A stretch of 64,000 nt of DNA from Anarhynchus alexandrinus (Eukaryota > Chordata > Aves > Charadriiformes > Charadriidae). The position numbers were made by a program, and so were the translations under genes. The stretch spans positions 8,349,686-8,413,685 of the forward strand of contig VUYV01000016.1 in assembly GCA_008711295.1 (NCBI GenBank), in the 5' to 3' direction. This document shows positions 25,913 through 38,300 of the stretch, piece by piece (the stretch's first letter is position 1; the number at the start of each line of letters is the position of its first letter). The notes beneath the pieces were generated by a model. It was not told the origin of the DNA and searched no databases. It saw only the letters and a program-made list of their open reading frames with translations.

Positions 25913-28138
25913 GACACCACACAGCAGCTGCTGGGTTCAACCAGGTGTTTCCAGAAGATAAGCCACCCTTGCACTACTCTGCCTTGAGCATTTCTTATTC
26001 CATCTGATCCATAATGTGCAGTAAAACATGCTTTAGGGGTTGTTTTCTCCAAGCCGCCTCCTGGGAGAAGTACTGCTATGTGGCACTGGCTGGGCTGTGT
26101 GCTTGGAGATGGGATGCTGCTGTCTGACCCTCTTTTGCAGGGGTATGTTGTGATCCAGAAGGTGGTCACTGTAGACTACATGCTAGTCATCCATCAGAGG
26201 TGCAGGATCAGTGTCTGGGTATGCCTTTTCAACTAACAGACACACTCTGACCGCTGCTACCCTGTGCTGGTCATAATAGGGCATCACTGTTCCTTGCAGT
26301 AAAAATAAATTTGGAGTATGACAGATAATATATTTTGTTAGTCAGGAGCTCAGAGGCCTTTTCAGAAGTACAGCAATACTTCTGGATAGCAACAGCAGAA
26401 GAGTTCCCAATGTGAACACCTCATCCTTCCCATTAGGAAGATGATCTACAAATCTCAATCTGTGTTTTGACTACCCTTGCCTTTGGAGGAAGAATGTTTT
26501 GGGGAGCATTTTAGGGTGAAAACATATTGTGACGAACCTCTGTTGGATCTTGCTGGTAGACTAAAATCCTTTAAATGGAAGGGAAGAAAGCAGAGACTGT
26601 GGGCTGGGTTCTCATCCCGCATGGCCATAAGCTCCAAACATGCCACTCTACTCTCACCTCCATTTGCCTTGACTGCTAATTTTTTTGCCTTCAAAGTTTC
26701 TTTTTATCTACACTTTCAGTGAAAGCAACATCAAACATTTTCAATCAACTGCATATGTTTCTGAAAACTAGAATTTTTGAGGAAAATTAGTCAAAGTTCA
26801 GATTTTTAAAAAGAAGTGGGATGAGATAACTGAATGTTATCAAAATAAAATAAGGTTCCAACAGCAACCTAGGCTTTCTGGAGTTCTTAAATAGTTTAAT
26901 CTGTTAATCTTTTGCAATCAGCAGACACACGTTCCCTGAACGCCACAGTTGAGCAGTAGAAAGCTGCACTGAGTGTATCAGCGTGCAACAGACTGCAGTT
27001 GATATCTTCAGTGCGGACCTTGGCTGGAGCAGGGGAAGTCAGTGGAAATTTTGGCATTGATTTTAATAGAATTGGGCTGATCAACTTTAATGTTTCCACC
27101 TTGTGGCTTCTGAGATGCTTTTTGTAGGGAGCAGAGCAACTTTAAAAATTGTGGAAATAAGCTGAGCTCCCATATGTACCTGCCTGGCCATTAGCTTCTG
27201 AGTTTATGTACCTTCCCAGGCAGTGCGAGTGGTGTGCATTTCTGAAAATTTAAGCTGCTGCAGCCCAGCTGCTCCTCAGTGAGGAAACAGCAGCAATCCA
27301 GGGCAATGGTCCTGTCCCACTCTGGCTAAAAGGATGAACTTCCCAAGTAGACTCTAGTTTGATGAAAAGAAAAACTTCAGTTTCAGCACTGAAACTCCCT
27401 AGTGAGGCTGAGAGACGGGGGACAGCACCCCACTGCCCTGGGCTGGGGTTTGCTTCCCTGAAGCATTGCAGATAGGGAGCAATACCTATCACTATGGAAA
27501 AAGCTGGAGAAAACCGGTAAAGAGAGGCCAAAGGCTGCAGTGAAGCTAGTCAGGAGGGAAAATCCACTAACAGATGAGTAACTGGCTTGCTCAACATGAA
27601 GTTTATTCCTATACTCTTTTTGTTTTACAGCAGGAAATTGATAGCTCACTGCTTGCATGCAGGGCAGCTCCTGGTAGAATTGCTAAGAAATAAGAACTAT
27701 GAGCAGAATGAGTGGTTTCTGTGTACACCTCCTCCATCACATATGGGACAGAAGTATTTCCCCACAAGCATTTATTTGTAATAGAAATAGGAGAGAAAGA
27801 GAAAGACGGAGCTTCCAATTAATTTACTCCATTTCCTTCCCCACACGCCCATTGTGTTTGTTTCCCTTGCCAATCCTTGTGTCTTTGCTGGCATGAGAAA
27901 GTCAGCAGATGCTGCCCAAGCTGTGGAGATCCCTGGGTCCCTTCTGTGCATCACATACATAAACATCTCACACATCTAAAACTTCACATCTTTCACACTG
28001 CGCAGAACTGCTCTAAGCTAAACCTGTTGCACAGAAGCTGTAAACCCAGTCATTTTTAAGAGTGGCAAACAGGAGTCAGAATAAATTTGCAGAGAAATAA
28101 AAGCCCATTGTTATCAAACGTGCTTATATCACTCTTAC
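25913..28138. other. Unique non-coding sequence, no gene recognised
   Basis: No coding frame, RNA gene or repeat family could be supported. Open frames are below about 95 codons and overlap on both strands. Confidence 0.55.
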
Positions 28139-28287
28139 CTACAAAAATTTCCAGGATGTAAATCTACCAAGATAGTCCTGAAACCTGAAGATCTCTCCAG
28201 CCTGTCATGACAGATGTGGAAAGTATGTACAGCTGTTTCCCCAGCAGGCTCCGACAAAATGCAGAATCCAGTATTCCTGCATCTCTT
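28139..28287 (-). other. Candidate 149-nt exon on the - strand
   Basis: Read on the - strand, the segment is preceded by TTGTATTTTTCTGTAG (acceptor) and followed by GTAAGAGTG after TTTGTAG (good donor). The first frame is open through all 49 codons and reads as mixed-composition peptide, including SEPAGETAVHTFHICHDRLE. A second frame is open for 40 codons, so the coding evidence is weak. I do not recognise the peptide and found no partner exon. Confidence 0.2.
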
Positions 28288-31200
28288 CTACAGAAAAATA
28301 CAAATTTAAACATCTCAATAAACTAATGAAAAACTTTGGCAATATAGAAGGAAATGTGCAAATGTTAACAAGTAAAAGTATTTAAAAGAATTGCAAGAAT
28401 AATATTTTTCAGGACTTCCAACTTTCAAAAATCATTTAGGAGTAGGAATTCCAGTAACATTTAGTAAGACTTCAGGATAAAGGTTCAAAAGTGCATTTGT
28501 GTTATATTCCAAAATGATTTAAGCATCTGAGAACAGACAGGGTTTATGACATTACAGAACTGTAAGGCAATTTACGCACCTAAGAGTATAAACAGACACC
28601 AGTAATTTTTTAAAACTCTCCTAAAATATTAATAGTCTACCTACCTCTTTGAAAGAACAACATTTTCTGGAGCAATCCTGCTAATTTTGCTTGCCTTAGA
28701 AAGCAAAACTGAAATCACACAATGTTTTAGGCCAGCTTTTGGGTGCTCATCATCCAGCTTCACCAACTGAGGCATTTCATAAAAGATCCAGATTGTCAAT
28801 CCTCAGAACAGCATGATTGTTCCTACAAAAATGTAAGGAAAGTACATTTGCAGATGCTCAAAACTGAGCACTATTGTAAATTCTGCTACATTACTAAAAA
28901 GCTTACACAACAGCTGAGCAGTTCTCAATGTCAAACCCCAACTGCCAGCACGAACCATTTTTCAAAATGTAATCCAATATAAGATAACAAATGAAATGGA
29001 AGTCCTTGAATATACTACCTAGGTCTTCTGCAGAGACACTTGGAGGCCTGAATAAAATATATATTGAACCTGAAAGCCAGACTCCTCCTGATTGCAAAAG
29101 GCTCAAAAACCATCTTAGTAAAATTTCCATGTTGTAGAATTTTGGGGGGCAATAAGAAGAGAAATGTGTTGACTTAGGAATGGCAAAATAATGAAGTGTA
29201 AGGAAGTGTCTCATGGGACAAATCCTGCACAGGTCAATGTCAGCACATTACCCTGTGTGTTTAGATCCTCAGTTACCGACACTATTCACTACAAAATTAT
29301 CCTTGTCCTCTGAGGGTAGTAGCATAGATTTTGTTTTTTTATGCTCACAGTCTAAAGCCATTAACCTTTTTAGTGTCTGGTGCCAAACAATCTTTTGCAA
29401 GTTTGGCCTTTTTTTGTGACTAGGGGCAACCTTAATCCCCTTCAGCGTCTGATCAGACATATCATCATTGAGAATTAGAGAGGAACTGGCACAATCAAGA
29501 CCCTGGTGGGTGATGAGCACCCTCCCAACACTGGTGGGTGTCCCAGAGCTGTGCCTGCAATCATTCTGCTCCCTTATGGTGAGTTTAATATGTGAGGACC
29601 TGAAGACAAATGGACTGGAGATGGCCAGCAGATGGCCAGGATTGACATCAGGGGTTCCTACTGTCTTCTGAGACCTCTGTGGCTGTTTCTGTGACACTCA
29701 TTACACAGAAACACCTCCCCAGGCATCAAAGAAAGCTGCAAAGAAAGATGATTTTTTTTTACCTAGTGTGTGAATTGTGATGAAGAGAGTCCCCAGGTAC
29801 TGGGAGGTGAGTTTCCAACATGCTTTGCAAGTCCCGTTGCCTGTCTGCTGTATTTATTCCTTCCTGTGCTTACCTCCCCATACAAGCAGGTATTTTCTCT
29901 TGGTGACAGCCACCAAGTGACTGCCTGTGCGAGGGAAAATACCACTTCATTTGGGAGATGTAGAACCTGCCTGAGAACAGAAGAACAGTAAAGTGTTGGA
30001 AGGGTTTAGAAGACGATGCAGAGATTAAATGCCAGGGCAATTATCTTCTAGAAAATCAATTCAGGTATCATTTTCATATACTGTCAAATTACGACAGCTA
30101 AACAGACCACCTAAAGAGAAAGACCTTTTAATTTAAAAAAAAAGCTTGGCCTCCAGGGAGGACCAGCCAGCTAGTATTTTGTATTTCTAGCACATTTGTC
30201 ACTAATGTTTTTCTTTGAAGCTTTCACTTCTCTACTGTCAGCAAAATTACTGTCACCATTCAATACACGTAAGATACCTCACACGGATCCATCCTGCACA
30301 GACAAAAGTGACTGTCATGCTTGAAATGGCTGCACTTGCAAAACGGGTCCCACAGGAAATTTTTATACGATTGCGAAGTAACACTTCAAACAGTCTGGAT
30401 ACAGCTTAGTTGCCTATAACAAGGTAAACTGGTTTTTCAAAACGCTTACATGAACCAGCCTTTCATATTTTAATAAGCAGGTGCAAAAATAAAGAATTAA
30501 AACTTCCCATTTTCTTGGGATACGTTAAAATGTGTGTTGCAGAGGATGCATGAAGCAGTCATAAGGCTTAAAATTATAGCTTTGGGAAATTCATTTCCAA
30601 GGCAGTTGAAAAGAAGCTCCACGTGCCTGGCTTTGGGTGTCTGAAGTCTGTTATATGCCCTTTTTCCCCCCATTATCCCAGTACTTCCTAGAGATCTGCA
30701 GCCACTGGCCTCTTCTGTACTCTGTAAACCTCTTGTGAGGAGGACTGTCATCTTACTCAGTGCCACAGGTCCTATTCCGTAGACACATATATTAAGCATT
30801 TTGCTAATGCAAGTACTAAATAATAATAAAGACTGATGTTTCTTTGATACAAGGTATGCCTGGGGATCTGAAAGATAGAGGATAATATAACACAATACTC
30901 TTGCTTTCTCTTTCCCTGTGAATTGGCCAAGTCTTAGTGAACAATGGATCAATTTTCAGCCACTTCAAATGACCAGGATCAGAATCTGCGGTCTGTTGTT
31001 TCTAGAAGGTGGTAACTGTTAGCAGGAGTATTTTCACCTCTACTCTTGGCTCAACACGATAACTTATGCTGTAATGGCTTCTGTAAAGACGCACAGCATG
31101 AACAGATTGCATTTGTTGTTTTAAAAAGACAGTGGAAAAATCAGACATCAATTGACACACCAGCTAATGAGAAATACATAGGAATAATTTTCTTTTCTGT

Positions 31201-32565
31201 TTTGCTTTTATAGGGGGTATAGAAGTCCAGAGAAGTACAAATAGGAAATTAGCAGAAGCCACCAGGACAGGCTCTGTTAGTGCCTTTTAAGACAAAATGC
31301 TTACTGATTTCAACAAAGAAATCATCATGTTTAGAAGAGTTTGTGTGCTAAATCAACAGGTCTAATGTGATAACTAGATTTCCAAAGCTGACAGATGCCT
31401 AGAGATACATGAAAGAAACTTATGTAATTCACAGCAACATCACTGAGCTTTTAAAGTTGATCCCTCAGGCTGTGAGGGAGGATAAAGCATGATAACCCTT
31501 GTAATAAAGCACAAAAATCACTGTCTTCACTCCCTTCATCATACATCATCCCCTGTAAGCTATTTAGGAACCTTCTCAACACCATACTGCAAAAAAATGG
31601 ACTTCAAATACTTGCTGCTTTTGAGCCCGAAAGATTAACTTGCTTTGGTTCAGTGTGTCAAAGCAACCAGTTCAAAGAAAGAGCCAAGAAAAGGCATCAA
31701 TATTTAAAATAAAAGTTCACCTTCTCCTTTGCAACTTCCAATTCATCCATCAGCAATTTTCTACGTCAGAGCTCTCATTTTTATATCCTTAGTTTTAACC
31801 ACAAGGCAAGAGACCATTCAGTAAATGTGTTAATAACACAGGAGTAATTTTCAGTCTCACATCTCCTAGGTGGCAAAATTATTGGAAATTAGAAGAACAT
31901 CAGTGCGTAATAATTGCTGAGAAACACATGGGTCCATTTGAGGTACAACCGTAGCCCACTCTTGGTAAGGTTTATCAGCTTTCCTCAGGTACAAGAGCCT
32001 GCTGAAACCAGCTTGGAGGGTAGGATTTAACACAAAGGATCACTTTTTTTGTTTTCTCTCCCTTAAGAAACTTCTTACACCTACATAAGGGTCATTGTGC
32101 ACAGGACAGAAAGCAAGAATGGGATGAGTATTAAGTTTCCTGTAGCGTCTGCTCCTCAAAACTAAGCATGAAAGGGGAGAAAAGGAGAAGTATCTCACTA
32201 GGTCCTGTATTCCTGTGGGAAGTCTGGATTTTTTTTTTTTAGCACCTTCTGAAGCTCTTGGCAATTGGCTGCATTGCACAGCTGCAGCATCCAGACGTGA
32301 AGCAGCCGACTGGCTTCGCAAATACGGAACTGGCGCACTGCTTCCTGCCCCACAAACCTTGGCGAAATGAACAGAGTAGCCCTCCACCAAAGCATAACCT
32401 CCATTTAGTCATGGGCTTCTGTTTCTGGCTGTTCCTATCAGAAGCTTTGCACTCACCATCTGTCCTCAACACTCCTCAGGTACAAAACAATGTGAGAAAC
32501 AAGAGGTAACATCAAAATTCTTTTAATTAGGCCTGGGCAAGCGCTTGAAAGGCAGAAGTGCACTG
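28288..32565. other. Unique non-coding sequence, with one exon-like segment
   Basis: No gene is supported. The longest frames are on the - strand, 29269-29697 (142 codons) and 30497-30952 (151 codons); neither has recognisable domains. A 40-nt splice-bounded segment lies at 29767-29806. A T12 run followed by AG (32229-32242) lies shortly before the LTR. Confidence 0.55.
29767..29806 (+). other. Candidate 40-nt exon
   Basis: A T-run followed by ACCTAG (about 29752-29766) gives an acceptor, and GGGAG followed by GTGAGTTTC gives a good donor. The segment is short and no adjacent exon is known, so a chance pairing is the leading alternative. Confidence 0.13.
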
Positions 32566-33185
32566 TGTTGTGGTTTAGGCCGGACTGGCCACTGAGGCGA
32601 AACAACAGGTGCTCTCCCCCACCTCTCTCTTCAAGGAAAGGAGGGAGAGAGAGAGAAAGAGACTTACGACTTTAAAAGGAACTAAACTACTCTAATGAAA
32701 TACTAATAATAAAATAAGAAAATAATGAAATACATACAAAACTGTATCAAGCTGACAGGATGACAATCACCTCAGCAACAGGTGCTGAGGAAGTCCCGGG
32801 CTCAGTGACAGACTACAACTGGATTCCAGATCTGGATTATGGATTGGGATCAAAGGCAGATGAACAGACAGAGTCCTCCTCAGATGCCGGCCACTGAAGA
32901 AAGAGAGCCCCTTGACCCTTTGATCCCTCAGCTTTCATACTGAGCATGAGGTAAACGGGATGGAATACCTTGTTGGTCAGTTTTGGGTCACCTGCCCTGC
33001 CGCTCCTCCCCACAGGTGGGACCCCTCTATGCTTTTCCACTTCCGACTCTCCAATGGGGCACATAACAAAGTTATTTGGCCTTGGATGTTACAGCAATAA
33101 GTATAGGCAGAAGCTTCTCTGCATACCACGCCTGGGCATCAGCTATAAACATAGGTCTTATCACTCAGAGTGAAGAGTGTCTGCA
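32566..33185 (+). mobile_element. Endogenous-retrovirus LTR (solo), + orientation
   Basis: The sequence begins TGTTGTGGTTTAGGCC, a retroviral LTR-type TG start. Its first about 130 bp match the - strand copy ending at 63759, including the shared AGAGACTTA and GAACTAAACTACT blocks. A purine-rich GA tract lies at 32639-32664. The 3' boundary is approximate: candidates lie between about 33160 and 33190 and no convincing target-site duplication was found. A TGCAC pair (32559-32563 and 33182-33186) would require a start two bases earlier. No gag, pol or env sequence flanks it, so it is probably a solo LTR. An ERVL-like assignment is possible but unproven. Confidence 0.65.
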
Positions 33186-33444
33186 CAATACGCTGTTAAT
33201 TTCAGTAGTTAGATGAGGCCCAGCTGCAAAGTAAAATTACTGAACAGAAAATTGGTTCTGTTTTATCTCAAACCAGGACACACTGGGAAATCTTAAGCAT
33301 AAAAACCCCAAACTGAAGTAGCCATAGGCTGGAAGAGAATTAGGGACAGTCTCATTTATGTGAGCCTTGTACTTACTTACTCTTTGCAATGTACTTGCTT
33401 AATGGTGACCGCTGGTGACAATGCTGACCTCGAACCACAGGTTT

Positions 33445-33836
33445 TCATAGAATCATAGAATTGTCCAGGTTGGAAGAGACCCTTGGGATCATCGAGTCCA
33501 ACCATCTACCCTACTCTACAAAGTTCTCCCCTACACCATATCCCCCAACACCACATCTAAACAGCTCTTAAACACATCCAGGGATGGTGACTCAACCACC
33601 TCCCTGGGCAGCCTATTCCAATGCCCGACCACTCTTTCTGTGAAAAATTCTTTCCTAATATTCAGTCTAAATCTACCCTGTTGGAGCTTGAAGCCATTCC
33701 CTCTTGTTCTGTCATTAATTACCTGTGAGAAGAGACCAGCACCAACCTCTCTACAGCGTCCTTTCAAATAGTTGTAGAGAGTGATGAGGTCTCCCCTCAG
33801 CCTCCTCTTCCTCAAACTAAACAGTCCCAGCTCCCG
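33445..33836 (-). mobile_element. CR1 LINE, 5'-truncated, - strand
   Basis: On the - strand the element ends in two TTCTATGA units (33445-33460 on the + strand read TCATAGAA twice), preceded by the CR1 3' wording TTGGACTCGATGATCCCAAG. Upstream it carries the ORF2 C-terminus. The 5' breakpoint is near 33836, directly followed by two copies of GCACCAGCACAG. At about 392 bp it is a typical heavily truncated CR1 insertion. Its terminal octamer (TTCTATGA) differs from the copy at position 1 (TTCTGTGA), so the two belong to different CR1 subfamilies. Confidence 0.96.
33531..33836 (-). pseudogene. CR1 ORF2 C-terminal fragment
   Basis: The frame on the - strand is open from the truncation point to the stop at 33531. 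It encodes the last about 100 residues of CR1 ORF2, with the family blocks [26 protein letters not shown] and [19 protein letters not shown]. It aligns with the end of the frame at 1-567 by eye, with many substitutions but no stop. The catalytic domains are absent because of the 5' truncation. It is a transposon remnant, not a host gene. Confidence 0.9.
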
Positions 33837-34984
33837 GCACCAGCACAGTTTGCACCAGCACAGCTGCTCTGAGGCTGTTTCAGAGGGAAGCCCATTTCAC
33901 AACCCGCCTTACTCTGAAGCAGGTTGCCTCAGGCCCTGTAAAATCGAGTCACAATGCTTTCTTTAGGCCCCTCATCATAGCTGAGAACGATCTTAAAACT
34001 TGTTGAGGACTAATTAGGTGTGAAGCAGCGATTACACGGCAACAACCGCTGTAACCTTGCCCATTCAGTGAGTTGCCTTTTCTTTTTATTTGTGTTTCAG
34101 CCCTGGCACACATGACAGCTTATGGCTGCCATGTTCCAAAGTACTAAATGCACTGCAAAATACTGGAGGAAAATCAAACTGTGCTGAAAAAAGGAAACCT
34201 TATCATAAGCTTTATATCTTTGGACATAAATCTGAAGGTTTCAAAGTCTTTTCACCCCTTACCCCTCTCCTGCTCTCATGACCACCTTTCCTCCCCTCAG
34301 CACACTTCCTTCCAGTGGGTTTCTCCCCGAGTCTTTGGCTTAGCTCAGTTTCTCCTGTTTCCTTCTCTGAACTGAAGCTCCTTTTCATTCCTCTGCTTTG
34401 GTCTATCAGCCGTATCTTTCTCAGCAACCTACACTTTAATTTCCCTTTCTGTGAACTGAACAGACTCAGATCAACCTGCTGGTGCCAGATGCACTGTTTG
34501 AGCGATGTTTCAGCTATAAATTCATAGCTGCATTGCCTGAGCCATGATCAAAAGACATGGCAAGAGGTACCAAAGGCAGACCAGAAGGCATAGGAGTTTG
34601 CCTAGTGGTCCAGTTAAGCTCTCTTATCTATGCCAAGGGCTCTTTTTTAAATAAATGCTTGGCAGTATTGTCTGATCTGCTGGAAGATGTTATTTCTAAG
34701 GCAGAACATTTTCAGTCGCTGCAGCCATCCAAGGAGAGAGAGGGAGGAAAGCCAATTGAAATACGATTTTTCATAATGAGGAAGGAAATGAATTTGCAAT
34801 TTCTTGTTTCCAAGTGAATTCCTTACCATGGATTGTGAAGCTGCAGGATCAATGCCATTAGGACCTGGCAGTCAAACTGGAGCACTCCCACAGGTCCTTT
34901 TGGACCCTGAGGAGAGGGCAGCTGGGTCATCCAGTGTGACAGATCAGATTTATAAAACCTGCATTTCTCCCATGCAATGTAAAA
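33837..34984. other. Unique non-coding sequence
   Basis: No gene is supported. The 12-bp GCACCAGCACAG is repeated at 33837-33848 and 33852-33863, next to the CR1 5' junction. The rest shows only short overlapping frames. Confidence 0.5.
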
Positions 34985-35390
34985 CAAATAGACCCATCCC
35001 AAAGCTGAAGCTTTAACATGGACACTAGCTTCCTGCGGGAGTCGTTCTTTGAATTTCGCAGGCTGAATTGAGCTGCTTATTTAGCCATTGCTCTGTGTAC
35101 TGTGCTTTAATGAACACGCTTCATATTTTGTTCTGCTCCTGTCCTCAGCTGCTGTCAACAGGTAAAGCATTATTGATGTTCTCGAGAGAGCCAGGCTGTG
35201 AGTGCTTTGATCATGAGAGCCAATAAGGTTAAAAAAGGGCTCGCTGGGCTGTTATTCTGTCTACCACAAAGATCAAGAGCTAGCAGAAAACAGCGAGAGC
35301 AGGTATTTTGTGATACTTCCCCCATCCTCCAGTAAATTCTTGGCTGAGTCACACCTCAGTTGCATCACGTCACCAATTAAAGATGTTGAA
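34985..35390. promoter_or_regulatory. Possible conserved non-coding element
   Basis: This motif-rich block includes a TCF/LEF-type CTTTGATCA (35205-35213), a CRE-like CACGTCA (35366-35372) directly followed by CCAATTAAAG (35373-35382), and several TTATTTAG or CATTATTGATG type words. The motif content suggests an enhancer. There is no proof of conservation. Confidence 0.2.
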
Positions 35391-38300
35391 AACCTTAAAA
35401 CAAGGATTAGCAATTCTTGAGGGTGTGGAGGTTTTTCCAGGCAATTTCAATCAATATATTCACGCTTCTCTGGAAAGGGAAATGTGGCCTCTCTCCTACC
35501 TTGAAGGATAGCACTAACCATTCAGTCATTTAATTCTGGAGCAATGTATCTTCCATGCTTTGGTGCTGGGTTTTTGGTTCTGGTTTGTTTTCATACTGTA
35601 CAGCTGAAAGGAGCACAGGATGCCCTTGCCAGAGCTGCAGTGTAACCTTTATGGTTTTCCTGAGAAAGTAATGGTGATTTTGAGCTTTTTTTATAGTCAT
35701 CTTCAGCACCTATGTACACATGCACACACATATATATGTATTTTTAAACTTAGGCTTCTGGAGAAATATACTCAGACGCATGTCTGCCCTCTTAGCTGTC
35801 AATATTGTTAGATGCAGAAAATTATCCCTGAAAATAGGGTTACGCATCAGCATGCTGCTGAGCTTAAAATGACCAAGCCCTACTTCTCAGGGTTGCTTTT
35901 GCAACCTGCTTCAGAACAAGTTTCTTTGCCCCAGAGTGTTTAAAAATAAAATGCAAACATTGACAATGTCCACTTTTGAAATAAATCGCAACCCTAACCT
36001 TGCAGGCATCTGAATGCTCACTAATCCTTGGAGAAAATGAGATTTTATCACTTATTGATGAAAAGCAATACTATCACCCTGCAGGTAACATTGCTCCTCG
36101 CAAAGCTGAGGCAACAGAAATAGTTAGAGTTGACTCCTTTTCTGTAGCTCTCACAGCTGCCAGGGATCGTTTACAGGTAATCTTCTGCCTCTGGGCTGAG
36201 GAACTGGAACTTCAAAATTTTAAGATCAGAGCATGCCCTAAGGTTATCACTTGCACCTTGCAATAAAAGTCCTTAAATTTATGAGGAGATGTCTAAAATC
36301 TCTGTTTGGATGGTAAACTGAGGCACAGTCTTAAGACCCAGGAGTCAGTATCTGTCTGTGCTGTTTTAGTGCAGAGGTACATGCTCACACTGAGTTCAGA
36401 TTGTAACAGAAGTAGGAACTTGGTATACCGAGGCTTCACAGCACTCAAAGTAGAAAATAAACTGTTTTCTACCAGGCCAGCATTTGAATAATGATCAGCT
36501 CCAGTCCTCTCTTGTAATGTTTGTGATCATTCTGAATGGCAAAGTATCTTGTGTTATGTGTGCCTGGCATCTTTAAACAGTAGACATTTGCATTTTGGCA
36601 AGATGAGACATGGCTGTTGATGCTTGAAAAAGAGCAGGACCCTAGGTGAATTTGGACTGTTTGTTCCAAAGCTGCACCTGAGCCAGACCCCAAGAGATGC
36701 TGAACACCTGCAGCTCTTACTGACCTTCCCTTTGCTAATGTAACTGTGCTGCTGATGGTGCGGTGCTTCCCTGTTACTCACAGCTTCACTAAAAGCCTTT
36801 ATGATATCTGGTTAGTTGCAGCCTACCTGAAATCTGATCGTGGTACACATCGGAGCAAGAGTGTTCACTGTGTACTGCTGAGTCTGCCTCCTTCAGTCAT
36901 TAGTCACCCAGGTATTATTTTTCCAAAATGAAACAGGAAAGCCTTTGAGTTACACGGATGAGCCACTTAAGTGCACTCACAAGCTCAGCAGTGTTCCAGT
37001 GCATCATCTACTGAATGTGCCCCATTTCTTTCAGCAAATTCATACCCTACTCTAAATTGAACATAATGAGTACGGATAATTATACAGATCAAGAATGTGC
37101 AGGGCCTTCAGGTGGTGTAAAGCTGCTGCCAAAGACTGAAGGGATTTTCAAACACACCTACGGATGAACCACTGTTGTTTGGTATAGATCCTGTCTCCAG
37201 TACGCTACTTTGATGAGACTCCCTTAGTAAGGTCCAACCCATGCCAGCATCTGCTATCATGACGTGCAGCAAGATTTTAACACCCCAAGGATCTGGTAGC
37301 TGGTCTCCCCATCTGTGACTCCTCAGGCAGTCTGCAAACAAGCGCATGAACCATGACAAGCAATTAGGCACCAGCAAGACTCTGTTAATGATCCGCAGTG
37401 AGATGTGCCTGACTTGCTGTGTTACTGACTGCTATGGTTTCAGGGTATTTGCTCTGCAGGCAGGGGAAGAGAGGTTTTATGTGTGCTAATCGAAGCCAAT
37501 AAATGATAAGAAACAACTAAATGAAAGAAAGACTATATCGTCCTGCCTTGAATGTATTTAATTCCATTTGGAATAATGGACGAGCTTCAACGTTAGGGAA
37601 TGAGAGGGCCAACACTTCAGAGCAGCCTGTGGCCCTGGTGTGCTATGGCAGTTTTCTGAATTTGCCTGTCCTCTTTCAGGGCAGGTGGCACTCACCAGCA
37701 GGTGAATTCGCCTTATGTTTCCTTCATAAGGAAGAGACTTTATAATACTTTCTGCATTCTTCCCTCTTTACTTACTTTGTATGACTCTCCCCTGCCATCT
37801 AATCACAGGGACTGAAATTCTTCCCTTAATGGTACCTGTTGGCTATGTAAGAGTTCAGTGCTAGTATGGCACTCACTCCTCATTTTCCTCTTGGAAGCTT
37901 AAACTTTTCACCTTTTAATTTGTTTTTGTTTTCCTTCATCCTCTATTTCATTACTCCAACTTCCCTAACTTTTCCAAATGCCACTCAGCCTTCTCCCTTT
38001 CCCACCTGCCCTCCGATTTGCAGAGAAGAACTTTGTAAGTTTTATCTGGCAGTTCCATGGGAAGAGTTGCTTTTGGAAACCTCTTGCATTCACATTTCAC
38101 TGGTTTCCCCAGGCTTTTTGTTTTGACGACCAGCATAAATTCAAACAGTCAGGGTACAGGAGTCAACCAGTACAGGGATCTTACCAGAAGCTCTGCAAAA
38201 GATTTTGATAAGTATAAACTGTTTTGAAGTTTTTCCCTTAGAAATTTTAGACCTCTAGCAAAAACAGAGCATATTTTTAATGTTCTTGATTTTGATCTAG

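Noticed and set aside
25925..25940. GGTTCAACC as a tRNA B-box
   Set aside because: No A-box at the required distance and no cloverleaf could be drawn.
29269..29697. 142-codon open frame on the - strand
   Set aside because: The peptide is not recognised and a + strand frame is open over part of it. A translated search with a significant match would be needed to keep it.
30497..30952. 151-codon open frame on the - strand
   Set aside because: It has no recognisable domain or splice context, and its length is within chance for 64 kb scanned in six frames.
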